Origin: CAZSMC01 sp964607755
GTDB lineage: Bacteria; Zhuqueibacterota; Zhuqueibacteria; Residuimicrobiales; Krinioviventaceae
DNA: 64,000 nt
Reading direction: 5' to 3'
Assembly (NCBI GenBank): GCA_964607755.1
Contig: CAZSMC010000002.1
Location: forward strand, 62,001-126,000
The position numbers and the translations under genes are program-made. Positions within the stretch are counted from its first letter, which is position 1, and each line of letters opens with the position of its first letter. Below the pieces are notes generated by a model. The model was not told where the DNA came from and did not search any database. It was given only the letters and a program-made list of their open reading frames with translations. Positions 36,337 to 44,303 of the stretch are shown here, piece after piece.

Positions 36337-37092
36337 TTATTCACTTTGTAAAAATTCATCTACTTTGGAGAGTTTGGCTTCGCCGGTGATTTTCAAAAAA
36401 ATATCTTCCAGAGATCGATCCTGGCCATAGCTGCGTCGCAATTCATTCAGCGTACCCAATGCACTGAGCTGTCCTTTGTTAATGATACCGATCCGGTCGC
36501 ACATCGTTTCTGCAACTTCTAAAATATGGGTTGTCATGAGAACTGTCACGCCCTTGCCGATGAGTCCCCGCAGCATATCCTTGAGATGCCGGGCAGCTTT
36601 GGGATCAAGAGCAACAGTCGGTTCATCCAGAAACAACACTTTTGGCTGATGGACCAATGCCGCGACAAGAGAGACCTTTTTTTTCATCCCGTTTGACAAA
36701 TCCTCAATGAGTTCGTTCTGGCGGTCGCTGATTTCGAAAATATCGAACAATTGCTCCATCCGCTGAATGCCATGCCGGACAGGCGTGTTATAGACTTTGA
36801 TAATAAAATCAATAAATTCGCGTGGCGTTAATTTATCATACAAATTCGGATATTCCGGCACATAACCAAATTGTTTTTTCCCCTCTAACGGACGTTCGGT
36901 GATATCAATACCGTTGACCGATATTTGTCCTGAATCCGGTTTTAACAACCCGGTGAGCATTTTAACAGTCGTTGTTTTGCCTGCACCATTTGGTCCTAAA
37001 AGGATGAACAATTCGCGGTCGATTTTCAAACTCAGATGATCGACGGCAAGCAGCGAGCCATATTTCTTTGTTGCGTTTTCGATTAAAATCAT
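36337..37092 (-). CDS. ABC transporter ATP-binding protein
   Basis: Single-domain ABC ATPase of 251 residues, CcmA/NatA class. Walker A is GPNGAGKTTT, the signature helix is LSNGMKKK (a variant of LSGGQ often seen in ABC-2 exporters), Walker B is VLFLDEPTVALDP and the switch histidine is in TTHI. It sits between the DUF4838 gene (one base gap) and its permease (adjacent). Powers export or extrusion by the downstream permease. Confidence 0.93.
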   Translation of the reverse strand: MILIENATKKYGSLLAVDHLSLKIDRELFILLGPNGAGKTTTVKMLTGLLKPDSGQISVNGIDITERPLEGKKQFGYVPEYPNLYDKLTPREFIDFIIKVYNTPVRHGIQRMEQLFDIFEISDRQNELIEDLSNGMKKKVSLVAALVHQPKVLFLDEPTVALDPKAARHLKDMLRGLIGKGVTVLMTTHILEVAETMCDRIGIINKGQLSALGTLNELRRSYGQDRSLEDIFLKITGEAKLSKVDEFLQSE

Positions 37093-37093
37093 G

Positions 37094-39166
37094 TTAATAA
37101 TTTTCTTTGTAAAAAGTTAAAACTTTATTCACATCTCTTTTTATGCCGGCGATTTCCGCCTGCGTCCTGCCAGGAAATTGGCTGGGTTTATCTTTTAACC
37201 GGGATGCGTATTCCTGAAGCCGCAACAAGGCTTCTTCCCGCATTTCAGGTTCGTTTTTCCCTAATGTTAAAAAAGATATGAGACTGTCGTACAAATTCAT
37301 CACAAGATCGGTATACACAAGGTCCCGGGCATGAACAGCAAGACGCTCATTGATGCGAGCGGGCAATTCTTTTTCCATCGCTTTTGACAGTAAATAGCGG
37401 GCTTCATAAATCGCATGGTAGCTCTGCTCCCAGTCGGCATTGAACGAATTTTCAGTCACCGTATCGATCTGCGCAAAGCGCTCATTAACCTGCCAATACT
37501 CTTTGTCCTTTTTGAATGAGATAAACGCAAGGAGTGAATCCAGTTTCTGCGGCAGATAATAAGACCAGGTTGTGATGTTGCGCGTAGCTTTTTCCATGTT
37601 TGTATAATATTTTTTCATGGTCGTTGCCACCGGGCCATATTGATGCAAAAAATACTCCCTCTGGATGGAATCTACAGAAACGTTCGGAAACCAGATTTGT
37701 TTGGCGAATTGGTAATTCACCAATCCGGAGACGCCAGGATTTTGAACTCGCGGATTCTGGTAATGTATCCCCCGGACACCCATTTCCGCAAAAGCCGGAA
37801 TGTCAATTTTCATGATCGATGGGAAAATCGCCGGGACACCACGCATAAAGTCAGCATTGTAATTTTCAGCAATGCCCACAGGTCCGTTAAAAGGCGAATC
37901 TTTTTCCAGCCAGTCCAAAAGATGTTCGGCAAAATGGTAGTTTATATCGGCACACTTGGGATCGATGATATAGTGGTTAAAACACCGCTCCCCAGTGTGG
38001 AGAAAAATCGTAATGTCTGAGTGATTGTCAAATCTGTAAACATTTTGAGGAACGCGCACTCCGCTGTGGTGCAGATAGCCGTGAACCTGATAATTCCGGT
38101 TTAAACGGTCTGAATCCACAGCATTGCTGATGGCCTGCTTGAGACTCTCCATCACAGTAAACAATTTATCAGCCGCATTGCCGCTGGCTTTGCATTCCGG
38201 GCAATCACACCATTTCTGTGGCGCCCAGACATCGATAACATCCGTACCGTTCCATGCACCGCCGGTTATTTTTTGAAGGACAAACGCATTGAATTGCTCC
38301 AGTTCTTCTGCATCGGACACACAAAACCCTCTGGTGGATGTTGCACTTTCATCAGAGCGAGTTTTGACAAAAGACGTCACGACATGACGCTCACCGGTAT
38401 TCAACATAAATCCGCGACGTTTCATGTCCTTGTTGGCATTTTTATGCTGAGCATAAAAATTGAGACGATTCCGGCCCATCCACTGAATGAACAAGCTATC
38501 ATGGACAAGACTTTTAGAATGATCCATCCAGAAACCACGAATCTGAAACTGCGGGTCGTAGAACCGCCGGTAGCCGGGCACAGATAACGAATCGGACAGA
38601 GGAACATACTCGCCCTTGACTCCTGGAATAAACCACCTGACGCCAAGCTGCATTAAAAGTTCGTATCCGGCATAAAGCTCGCCAATTGACGTTTTCCCGC
38701 TGAGAACCAGGACATTTTTTTCTTCCGTGTTGAAAGAATCCAGACGAAATGATTGATTTGAAGCGTTTTTATGCGACTGCCAGCGTTTTTGGACCGTTCT
38801 CCGCATCGAGCTAAAAAAATCATTTTCAGGCGGTACGCCGATAAAAAGCACATTGCGCTTTGGAACAGGTTCGTGGTCATCAAAAATAGGGATTTTTGAT
38901 CTGGGCACACCCACGCGTCTGGCAAGATAATTCCGCAATTCAAGCGCGCACAATGCTCTGCGCACGGCATCTGATTCTGAATTTTTGTGCCAATCCACAT
39001 TGTCATAATCGGCATTAGCGCGGCCCGCGCTTTTGTAGGAACCGAGATCCAGCATAATTACACAGGGATTTTGCGCTGTCATTAATGTAAAAGCGTGAGG
39101 CTTTTTGCTGCACTGATAGTAAAAAGGAATGAGGATTAAAAAAAAGAGAAGTTTTTTCTTTTTCAT
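37094..39166 (-). CDS. DUF4838-domain lipoprotein (alpha-glucuronidase-like fold)
   Basis: Envelope protein of about 690 residues; the ATG at 39166 is preferred to 39181 because it gives a compact lipoprotein signal (KKKKLLFFLILIPFYYQC, cysteine about 19). The N-terminal part resembles the GH67-like alpha-glucuronidase accessory domain (LNTEEKNVLVLSGKT, ELYAGYELLMQLGVRWFIPG, then RDPQFQIRGFW-like PQFQIRGFWMDHS). The DUF4838 barrel follows (about 235-530, VIDVWAPQKWCDCPECKASGN ... FDNHSDITIFLHTGERCFNH). A helical C-terminal region follows. The family is found next to sugar-degradation genes, but no activity has been established for it here. It lies between a TPR lipoprotein and an ABC transporter. 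Confidence 0.8.
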   Translation of the reverse strand: MKKKKLLFFLILIPFYYQCSKKPHAFTLMTAQNPCVIMLDLGSYKSAGRANADYDNVDWHKNSESDAVRRALCALELRNYLARRVGVPRSKIPIFDDHEPVPKRNVLFIGVPPENDFFSSMRRTVQKRWQSHKNASNQSFRLDSFNTEEKNVLVLSGKTSIGELYAGYELLMQLGVRWFIPGVKGEYVPLSDSLSVPGYRRFYDPQFQIRGFWMDHSKSLVHDSLFIQWMGRNRLNFYAQHKNANKDMKRRGFMLNTGERHVVTSFVKTRSDESATSTRGFCVSDAEELEQFNAFVLQKITGGAWNGTDVIDVWAPQKWCDCPECKASGNAADKLFTVMESLKQAISNAVDSDRLNRNYQVHGYLHHSGVRVPQNVYRFDNHSDITIFLHTGERCFNHYIIDPKCADINYHFAEHLLDWLEKDSPFNGPVGIAENYNADFMRGVPAIFPSIMKIDIPAFAEMGVRGIHYQNPRVQNPGVSGLVNYQFAKQIWFPNVSVDSIQREYFLHQYGPVATTMKKYYTNMEKATRNITTWSYYLPQKLDSLLAFISFKKDKEYWQVNERFAQIDTVTENSFNADWEQSYHAIYEARYLLSKAMEKELPARINERLAVHARDLVYTDLVMNLYDSLISFLTLGKNEPEMREEALLRLQEYASRLKDKPSQFPGRTQAEIAGIKRDVNKVLTFYKENY

Positions 39167-39189
39167 AAAATGGATTTGCATTCCAAATG

Positions 39190-41388
39190 TTAGTTTGTTC
39201 CCATAATTAATATACCAGACTGCCTGGCGGCATCATAATGCTGCCGGGCCAAATCTTGTTTGCCGAGTTGCTGATAGCATCTGGCCAGCGCGAAATGGGC
39301 TTTTGCAAAAGATGGTTTTAATTCAATGGCTTGTTTGAAAAAATCGGCAGCTTTTTGATAATTTTGCTGCCCAATATTGACCAGGCCATAGCCATAAAAA
39401 ATATCAGGTTCGCTACTATCATATTCCAGCGCTCTTTCGAGTACCAGTTCGGCTTCAAAATAAAGACGTTTTTTAGCATAGATAATGCCCTGAGCTGCCA
39501 GGAACGAGGCATTTGAGGGCATCAATTCCAGGGCAGTTTCATATTTTTTCAACGCAGAATCCCATTGTCCTATGAACTCGAATTTTTTGCCGCGATAATA
39601 ATGTTGGTATGCGGTTTGGGCTTTGGCTTTCTCAGGCTGGTTCATCTTTTGATAGAGCTCTGCTAATTTTTGATAAATTTCCGCGCCTCTGCCATCCAGG
39701 TCTTTTGCTTTTTGGTAAAAAGAAAGAGCTTTTTCCAATTGTCCTTGAGACTGTAAATAATCAGCGTAGCGCATCAAAACAAAAGAATTTTCAGACTCGA
39801 TTGCAAGGGCTTTTTCAAATGCCAGCTCGGCTTCTTTTGTATTGCCTAATTCAGCAGCAATGACTGCCAATTCTGCCAATGCCGGTGTATAATCCTGCTG
39901 GAATTGCAGCGCTTCCCGGCAAAGGGTAAGTGCTTTTTCCAGCGAATCGACAGCAGCTAATGATTGCGCCTGATTCATTCGCGCTCTGGCAAAAGCCTGG
40001 TTAGCGCGTTGTTCTTCGCCGCGTTGTTTGTAAATGATTCTCATATTGTGGTAGGGTTCGATTAAAAATGGTTGAATCTCTATGGCGCGTTGAAATGCGC
40101 TCAGAGCGCTGTCATAGTTTTCCAGATAAAAATAGGACTTGCCGAGATTATTGTACATCAACGCATAATCTGCTAAAATCTGCGACGGGTCTACGCACGA
40201 ACTTAAAAGTTCGAACAATCCCTGACCAAAGTGACTGCGGGACTGGAAATACCGGGTTTCCAGATAATCCGGGTATAATTGCAGCGCTTTTTTATAGGCG
40301 TTCGCCGCCTCTTCCGTGTTATTTGTTTTGGACAGCAAGTTACCTAAATTATTGTAAACCAGCGAAAATGCAGGTTCCAACTCGATCGCTTTTAAATACG
40401 ATTCTTTGGCCGCCTCAGGGTGTTCAAGTTCCATGAGGATATTTCCTTTGTGTAAATAAAACGGCGCGTATTCCGGGTTAGAATCAATAGCCTTATCGAT
40501 AAAATGCAAAGCCGTGTGCAAGGAATCCATTTGTTCCATAACCAAAGCGCTGTTAAAAAGAGGAGCCTGGGCTGCGCTGTCAACTTGCAGCGCTTTTGAA
40601 AATTCGTAAAGAGCACCATCGACATTGCCGAGACTCATTTTTACAAGACCAAGATTGTTTCTGGCATGAATCATGTTCGGCTGCAAGGCGAGCGCCGTGT
40701 CATAATGCGCAATAGCTTCTTGTAACTGACATTGCCTGGCTAAAGCATTGGCAAGGTTATAGTGAATGTCCGCATTCAATGAATCCACAGTCAGCGCATC
40801 TACATATTGATCAATCGCCAGATTGAGTTGGCCTTTTTCATAATACAACACCCCCAAATTTATATAATGATTAACATTCCCGGGCTCGAATTTTATCGCC
40901 TGCTGATACGCCTGTTCAGCCCTGTCATATTCATTTAACCGTCGATGTATTTCTGCTTTTTGATGGTAAATACCCGGATTGTTTGAAATGTAGCGCAACG
41001 CATCGTTTAATACTTGAAGTGCAGTTTCATCCTTTCCCATAGTAGAATAAGTATGTGCCAAATTTGCATAGGCCTGTGCATAAGTCGGCTGCAAATGGAC
41101 TGCCTTTTGAAAAGCAACCAGAGCAGAATCATACTGTTCTGTTTGATAAAATCCTACACCTAAATTAAGATGCATGGAAGGATCATGAGGAGCAATCTCT
41201 GCCGCTTTTTTAAAATGTGTGATGGCCTGGTCATATTTTTCTTCGTCGAGAGCTTGTGCGCCTTTTTGTGCATAATATGAAGCCGAATTGGAAAGCACTT
41301 GCTCAATATATTCTTCCTCATTGCGGCTTCCGGCACACGAAATCAGGAAAACAATAAAAACAAAAAGATAATATCGATAACGGAACAT
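39190..41388 (-). CDS. Tetratricopeptide-repeat lipoprotein, 732 aa
   Basis: Lipoprotein signal with FLISCAG box (cysteine about 18), then at least fifteen tandem 34-residue TPR units from about residue 35 to 725, for example YDQAITHFKKAAEIAPHDPSMHLNLG and YDSALVAFQKAVHLQPTYAQAYANLA. Such solenoids act as protein-protein scaffolds in the periplasm or on the outer membrane. It is the first gene of the tight - strand series running to hemW. No catalytic domain is present; function inferred only as assembly or scaffold. Confidence 0.9.
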   Translation of the reverse strand: MFRYRYYLFVFIVFLISCAGSRNEEEYIEQVLSNSASYYAQKGAQALDEEKYDQAITHFKKAAEIAPHDPSMHLNLGVGFYQTEQYDSALVAFQKAVHLQPTYAQAYANLAHTYSTMGKDETALQVLNDALRYISNNPGIYHQKAEIHRRLNEYDRAEQAYQQAIKFEPGNVNHYINLGVLYYEKGQLNLAIDQYVDALTVDSLNADIHYNLANALARQCQLQEAIAHYDTALALQPNMIHARNNLGLVKMSLGNVDGALYEFSKALQVDSAAQAPLFNSALVMEQMDSLHTALHFIDKAIDSNPEYAPFYLHKGNILMELEHPEAAKESYLKAIELEPAFSLVYNNLGNLLSKTNNTEEAANAYKKALQLYPDYLETRYFQSRSHFGQGLFELLSSCVDPSQILADYALMYNNLGKSYFYLENYDSALSAFQRAIEIQPFLIEPYHNMRIIYKQRGEEQRANQAFARARMNQAQSLAAVDSLEKALTLCREALQFQQDYTPALAELAVIAAELGNTKEAELAFEKALAIESENSFVLMRYADYLQSQGQLEKALSFYQKAKDLDGRGAEIYQKLAELYQKMNQPEKAKAQTAYQHYYRGKKFEFIGQWDSALKKYETALELMPSNASFLAAQGIIYAKKRLYFEAELVLERALEYDSSEPDIFYGYGLVNIGQQNYQKAADFFKQAIELKPSFAKAHFALARCYQQLGKQDLARQHYDAARQSGILIMGTN

Positions 41389-41522
41389 TGTTGAACCTAT
41401 AAAACAGTGGCATAATTTTTTTAACTTAATAAATTTTTATACGCTAAACAAGATATTGTTTTCCGTGTGCGTAATACCGCTGTTATTGGCTAAAGGCCCG
41501 AGAGGGTTGAGAGGCTTTGAAT

Positions 41523-41727
41523 CCACGCGCTAAAGCGCGTGGCTTTGAAAAATTATGTGAATTCAGAAGAAATCAGACCGCTAAAAATACTCATACTCGT
41601 TAGACCGTGTTTGACTATGAAAACATCTGCTAACTAAAGCGCGTGGCTTTGAAAAAGTACGAGACTCAGAAGAAATCAGATAGCTAAAAATACTCATCCT
41701 CGTTAGACCGTGTTTGACTATGAGAAC
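41523..41727. repeat. TAAA-loop hairpin and two 95-base direct repeats
   Basis: A perfect CCACGCGC-TAAA-GCGCGTGG hairpin (41523-41542) begins the first of two direct repeats (41530-41624 and 41634-41727), each opening CTAAAGCGCGTGGCTTTG and ending GTTTGACTATGA; they differ at a few positions. The hairpin has the same TAAA-loop plan as the repeats at 8226-8374 and 62108-62255. No convincing protein is encoded; an 81-residue ORF on the - strand is only this repeat read through. Confidence 0.75.
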
Positions 41728-42076
41728 TTTACAAGGAGCATTAAAATGTTGCGAGAATTTCCCTCGTTCTGCCAACACTCTGATGGAATGCTCCAGGGAG
41801 GTTCCAACGTCCCATCCTGCCAGCAAGCTCTATGTTGACTGTCCATTCAACCCTATTAGCCTTTGCGTTGAATATCTTCTCACAACGAATTGATGTTAAT
41901 CGTTTTGCCAGACGACTCATTGATTATTGGTAATTGCTAATCGACGCCAATTGCATGAATAAACGGAATTTTTCAACTCTTTTAGTTCTGGTTGATACGA
42001 GTTGGGTGCATAACAACAGCATCATCCATAACTGAAGCAATACCAGAGCGAAAGTTAATGGACCAAAGTATTTTTC
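41728..42076. other. Intergenic region downstream of the DUF362 gene
   Basis: About 350 bases following the direct repeats. It contains further repeat-like DNA (GGAATGCTCCAGGGAGGTTCC near 41788) and an AT-rich stretch. No gene or clear terminator was found. Confidence 0.45.
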
Positions 42077-43165
42077 TTAAAAAGGATACAACTCGAAAAG
42101 TTTTCCCCATGGACTTTGCGAGCGGAAATCCTGTTGGCGTTTTTTGCCTTTTAAAGGCCACCACAAATAATCGTGATAAAAAAAGCTGCCGAAAACGAAA
42201 AGGTAAACCAGCGGTGTGTGAAAGAAAAGTTTTTGAAAAACTTTGAGTGGGCTAAACCATAATGTATCACCTACGTGACTGGCAAAATTATCGCCAACTT
42301 TATATTGCCAATTAATGCCAGAAATATCCGTACCAAAGAGTTCAATATCTTCAAACACGCCTACACCAAGTCCCCGTTCATGCGCCAGACGGATATATTT
42401 TATACTCATGGGATCAAAGCCCATCATTTTGGCAGCTATAGCGTCAATAGCCACCTGATCCGAACTCGCCAGTATGATATTCGTGTCATGTGGCGTCATG
42501 GTGCGGGGACCGGGGCCGGAACCGGAGACCGTGCCGTCCATGACAGCGAACAAGCCGCTATGGATTTCTTGCTGAATCGCCAGCAAATCTACCAGGGTTT
42601 CGTGAATGACAGAGTGGGTGTAATGCCTCTTTTTATTTAACAATCCGCCAAAGGCATTCTTCATTGCTCCGGTTGTGGTTGTGTAAATATGCGTTTTTAC
42701 AGTGGGCAAATGAATAATGTTCTTGTCATAAAAAAATTCCGGGATATAAATCCCTTTGGGATATATTTGCGGTAAAACCAGCATCTCTGTTTTTGGCTCG
42801 TACTTTGACCATTTTATTTGATCTTTATCGAAATTTTCATATTCCTGAATATTGTACTTTTTATAAACAGGTTTCAGTTTGTTGAGCCGCTGTCCTTTGT
42901 CCGCGTTTGTCACCACAGTGTTATTATGAACAGCAGAGATATCAGCATAACCCGCTTTTTGCAGCGCCATGATTGTGCCTTCGAGCTGCCACGGCGTTGT
43001 GTTGGCGCTGAGATAGGGAAAATGCCAGGAAATGTTATCTTTTAAAATGGTTGGTTTTGTTTTATCCAGAGCGTTCTCTGCTCCGGCATGTTCAAAAGCC
43101 GTACAGATGTCATCTAGCACCCGCTCTGGCGATGTTCGAATCACAGCAACAGTAGAATGAGCCAT
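42077..43165 (-). CDS. DUF362-domain protein with C-terminal hydrophobic segment
   Basis: 362-residue protein of the DUF362 family from the ATG at 43165 (GAGGA seven bases upstream); an upstream start in the same frame would overlap the prenyltransferase gene. Family blocks: PTILKDNISWHFPYLSANTTPWQ, VKTHIYTTTTGAMKNAFGGLL, VMDGTVSGSGPGPRTM and LASSDQVAIDAIAAKMMGFDP. Many DUF362 proteins carry 4Fe-4S cysteines; none are seen here. A hydrophobic stretch (about 313-345, FFHTPLVYLFVFGSFFYHDYLWW) near the end suggests membrane association. It follows the UbiA-type gene by eight bases, so the two probably form a unit. Function unknown. Confidence 0.82.
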   Translation of the reverse strand: MAHSTVAVIRTSPERVLDDICTAFEHAGAENALDKTKPTILKDNISWHFPYLSANTTPWQLEGTIMALQKAGYADISAVHNNTVVTNADKGQRLNKLKPVYKKYNIQEYENFDKDQIKWSKYEPKTEMLVLPQIYPKGIYIPEFFYDKNIIHLPTVKTHIYTTTTGAMKNAFGGLLNKKRHYTHSVIHETLVDLLAIQQEIHSGLFAVMDGTVSGSGPGPRTMTPHDTNIILASSDQVAIDAIAAKMMGFDPMSIKYIRLAHERGLGVGVFEDIELFGTDISGINWQYKVGDNFASHVGDTLWFSPLKVFQKLFFHTPLVYLFVFGSFFYHDYLWWPLKGKKRQQDFRSQSPWGKLFELYPF

Positions 43166-43173
43166 AAATGTCC

Positions 43174-44097
43174 TCAAAAATAAATAATAATAAAAACAGC
43201 CAATACATAAAAACCAATGCACACCAGCAACGGACGGTCGCTTAAAATAGCATTTTCCGGTGCTTCGCCATCTTGTTTTTTGTAAACCATATAAAGATAC
43301 CGAAATAATCCATAAATCACAAAAGGTACAGTCCATAACAAACGTTGGTGGCCGAATTTTGCCACGGTTTGTTCATCCAGTGTGTAAAGTGCATAAGACA
43401 TCAGGCAACCGGTTGTCACCACAGTGATCATCTGGTCTAAAAACTTTGCGTCATATTGTTCAAGACTTTTTCGTGTATGAATAGCATTTTCTCCCAACGC
43501 CAAAAGTTCAGCACGCCGTTTGCTCAAGGCCAGGAACAATGCCAGAAAAATTGTGCATAAAATAAACCAGGAGGAGACAGGTTCGTGAATTGCCAGCGTT
43601 CCTCCAACTGCGCGAAACATAAATCCTGAAGCAATGATCATCACATCCAAAATGACAACACGTTTGAAATACACCGAATAGGCCAAATTCAACAGCACAT
43701 AAGCAGCCAGCATGACACCGAGATATAAGTTTAGAAAAAATCCGCCAATAATGGCAACAGCCATGAGAGCCAAGGCAGCAGCAATTGCAGTGTAAGGAGA
43801 AAGCTTCCCGGAAGGCAAAGGTCGATATTTTTTCAATGGATGCTGAGCGTCTTTTTCGAGGTCGAAAAAATCATTAAAGAGATAGACGCTTCCGGATATG
43901 AGACAAAAACAAAGAAATGCCAAAAAAGCATCGGTAATTTTAGCAATATTGAAAACATCTTTAGCAAAAAACAATCCGGCGAAAACAAGAATATTTTTAA
44001 TCCATTGTTTTGGTCGGGTGGTAATAAAAATATAATACAGGGTCCTTGGCAAAGACAGCGCAGTTGATTTATGTGAATATATCTTTTGTTCAGGCAC
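43174..44097 (-). CDS. UbiA-family prenyltransferase, decaprenyl-phosphate phosphoribosyltransferase-like
   Basis: Integral membrane transferase of 307 residues (GTG start, weak ribosome site). The early TTRPKQWIKNILVFAGLFF matches the RPKQWxKN signature of DPPR synthases, which move 5-phosphoribose from PRPP to a polyprenyl phosphate, the first step to decaprenyl-phospho-arabinose. The metal motif NDFFDLEKDAQHPLKKYRPLPSG (NDxxDxxxD) is complete, and a second acidic loop occurs at about 210. Seven to nine hydrophobic helices are visible. Outside mycobacteria such enzymes make related polyprenyl sugar donors; the acceptor glycan here is unknown. It pairs with the DUF362 gene. Confidence 0.85.
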   Translation of the reverse strand: MPEQKIYSHKSTALSLPRTLYYIFITTRPKQWIKNILVFAGLFFAKDVFNIAKITDAFLAFLCFCLISGSVYLFNDFFDLEKDAQHPLKKYRPLPSGKLSPYTAIAAALALMAVAIIGGFFLNLYLGVMLAAYVLLNLAYSVYFKRVVILDVMIIASGFMFRAVGGTLAIHEPVSSWFILCTIFLALFLALSKRRAELLALGENAIHTRKSLEQYDAKFLDQMITVVTTGCLMSYALYTLDEQTVAKFGHQRLLWTVPFVIYGLFRYLYMVYKKQDGEAPENAILSDRPLLVCIGFYVLAVFIIIYF

Positions 44098-44223
44098 AAT
44101 AGTCCCAGCTTTGTATCATTGCTTTTTGAAATAAAATTTGCACAAACTAGACCAGAATTCAAAATGATTTTTATTTTTCGTATGCCACAGGACGACAGAT
44201 CCGAAAAGCGATGTATTGCTTTT

Positions 44224-44267
44224 AAAAATTGCCAGAGAAACAAGATGGTTCATCATTCCTCTGGCAA
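44224..44267 (-). terminator. Probable terminator after the giant secreted protein gene
   Basis: TTGCCAGAG (44229-44237) pairs with CTCTGGCAA (44259-44267); on the - strand the stem is followed by AA-free TTTTT (complement of 44224-44228). The 21-base loop is long, so the call is moderate. Confidence 0.6.
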
Positions 44268-44303
44268 CATAACCGATTTCAATTTTTTCTGGTTCTCTAA
44301 AAA

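Noticed and set aside
41523..41727. CRISPR array
   Set aside because: Only two long, imperfect repeat units in direct contact, with no unique spacers and no cas genes.
41581..41826. 81-aa ORF on the - strand
   Set aside because: It is the reading-through of the two direct repeats and the adjacent repeat DNA; the ISFSYLISSESRTF-type peptide is itself repeated, with no ribosome site or homology.
43166..43336. 57-residue N-terminal extension of the DUF362 protein
   Set aside because: It would overlap the prenyltransferase gene by more than 150 bases; GAGGA sits correctly before the ATG at 43165.
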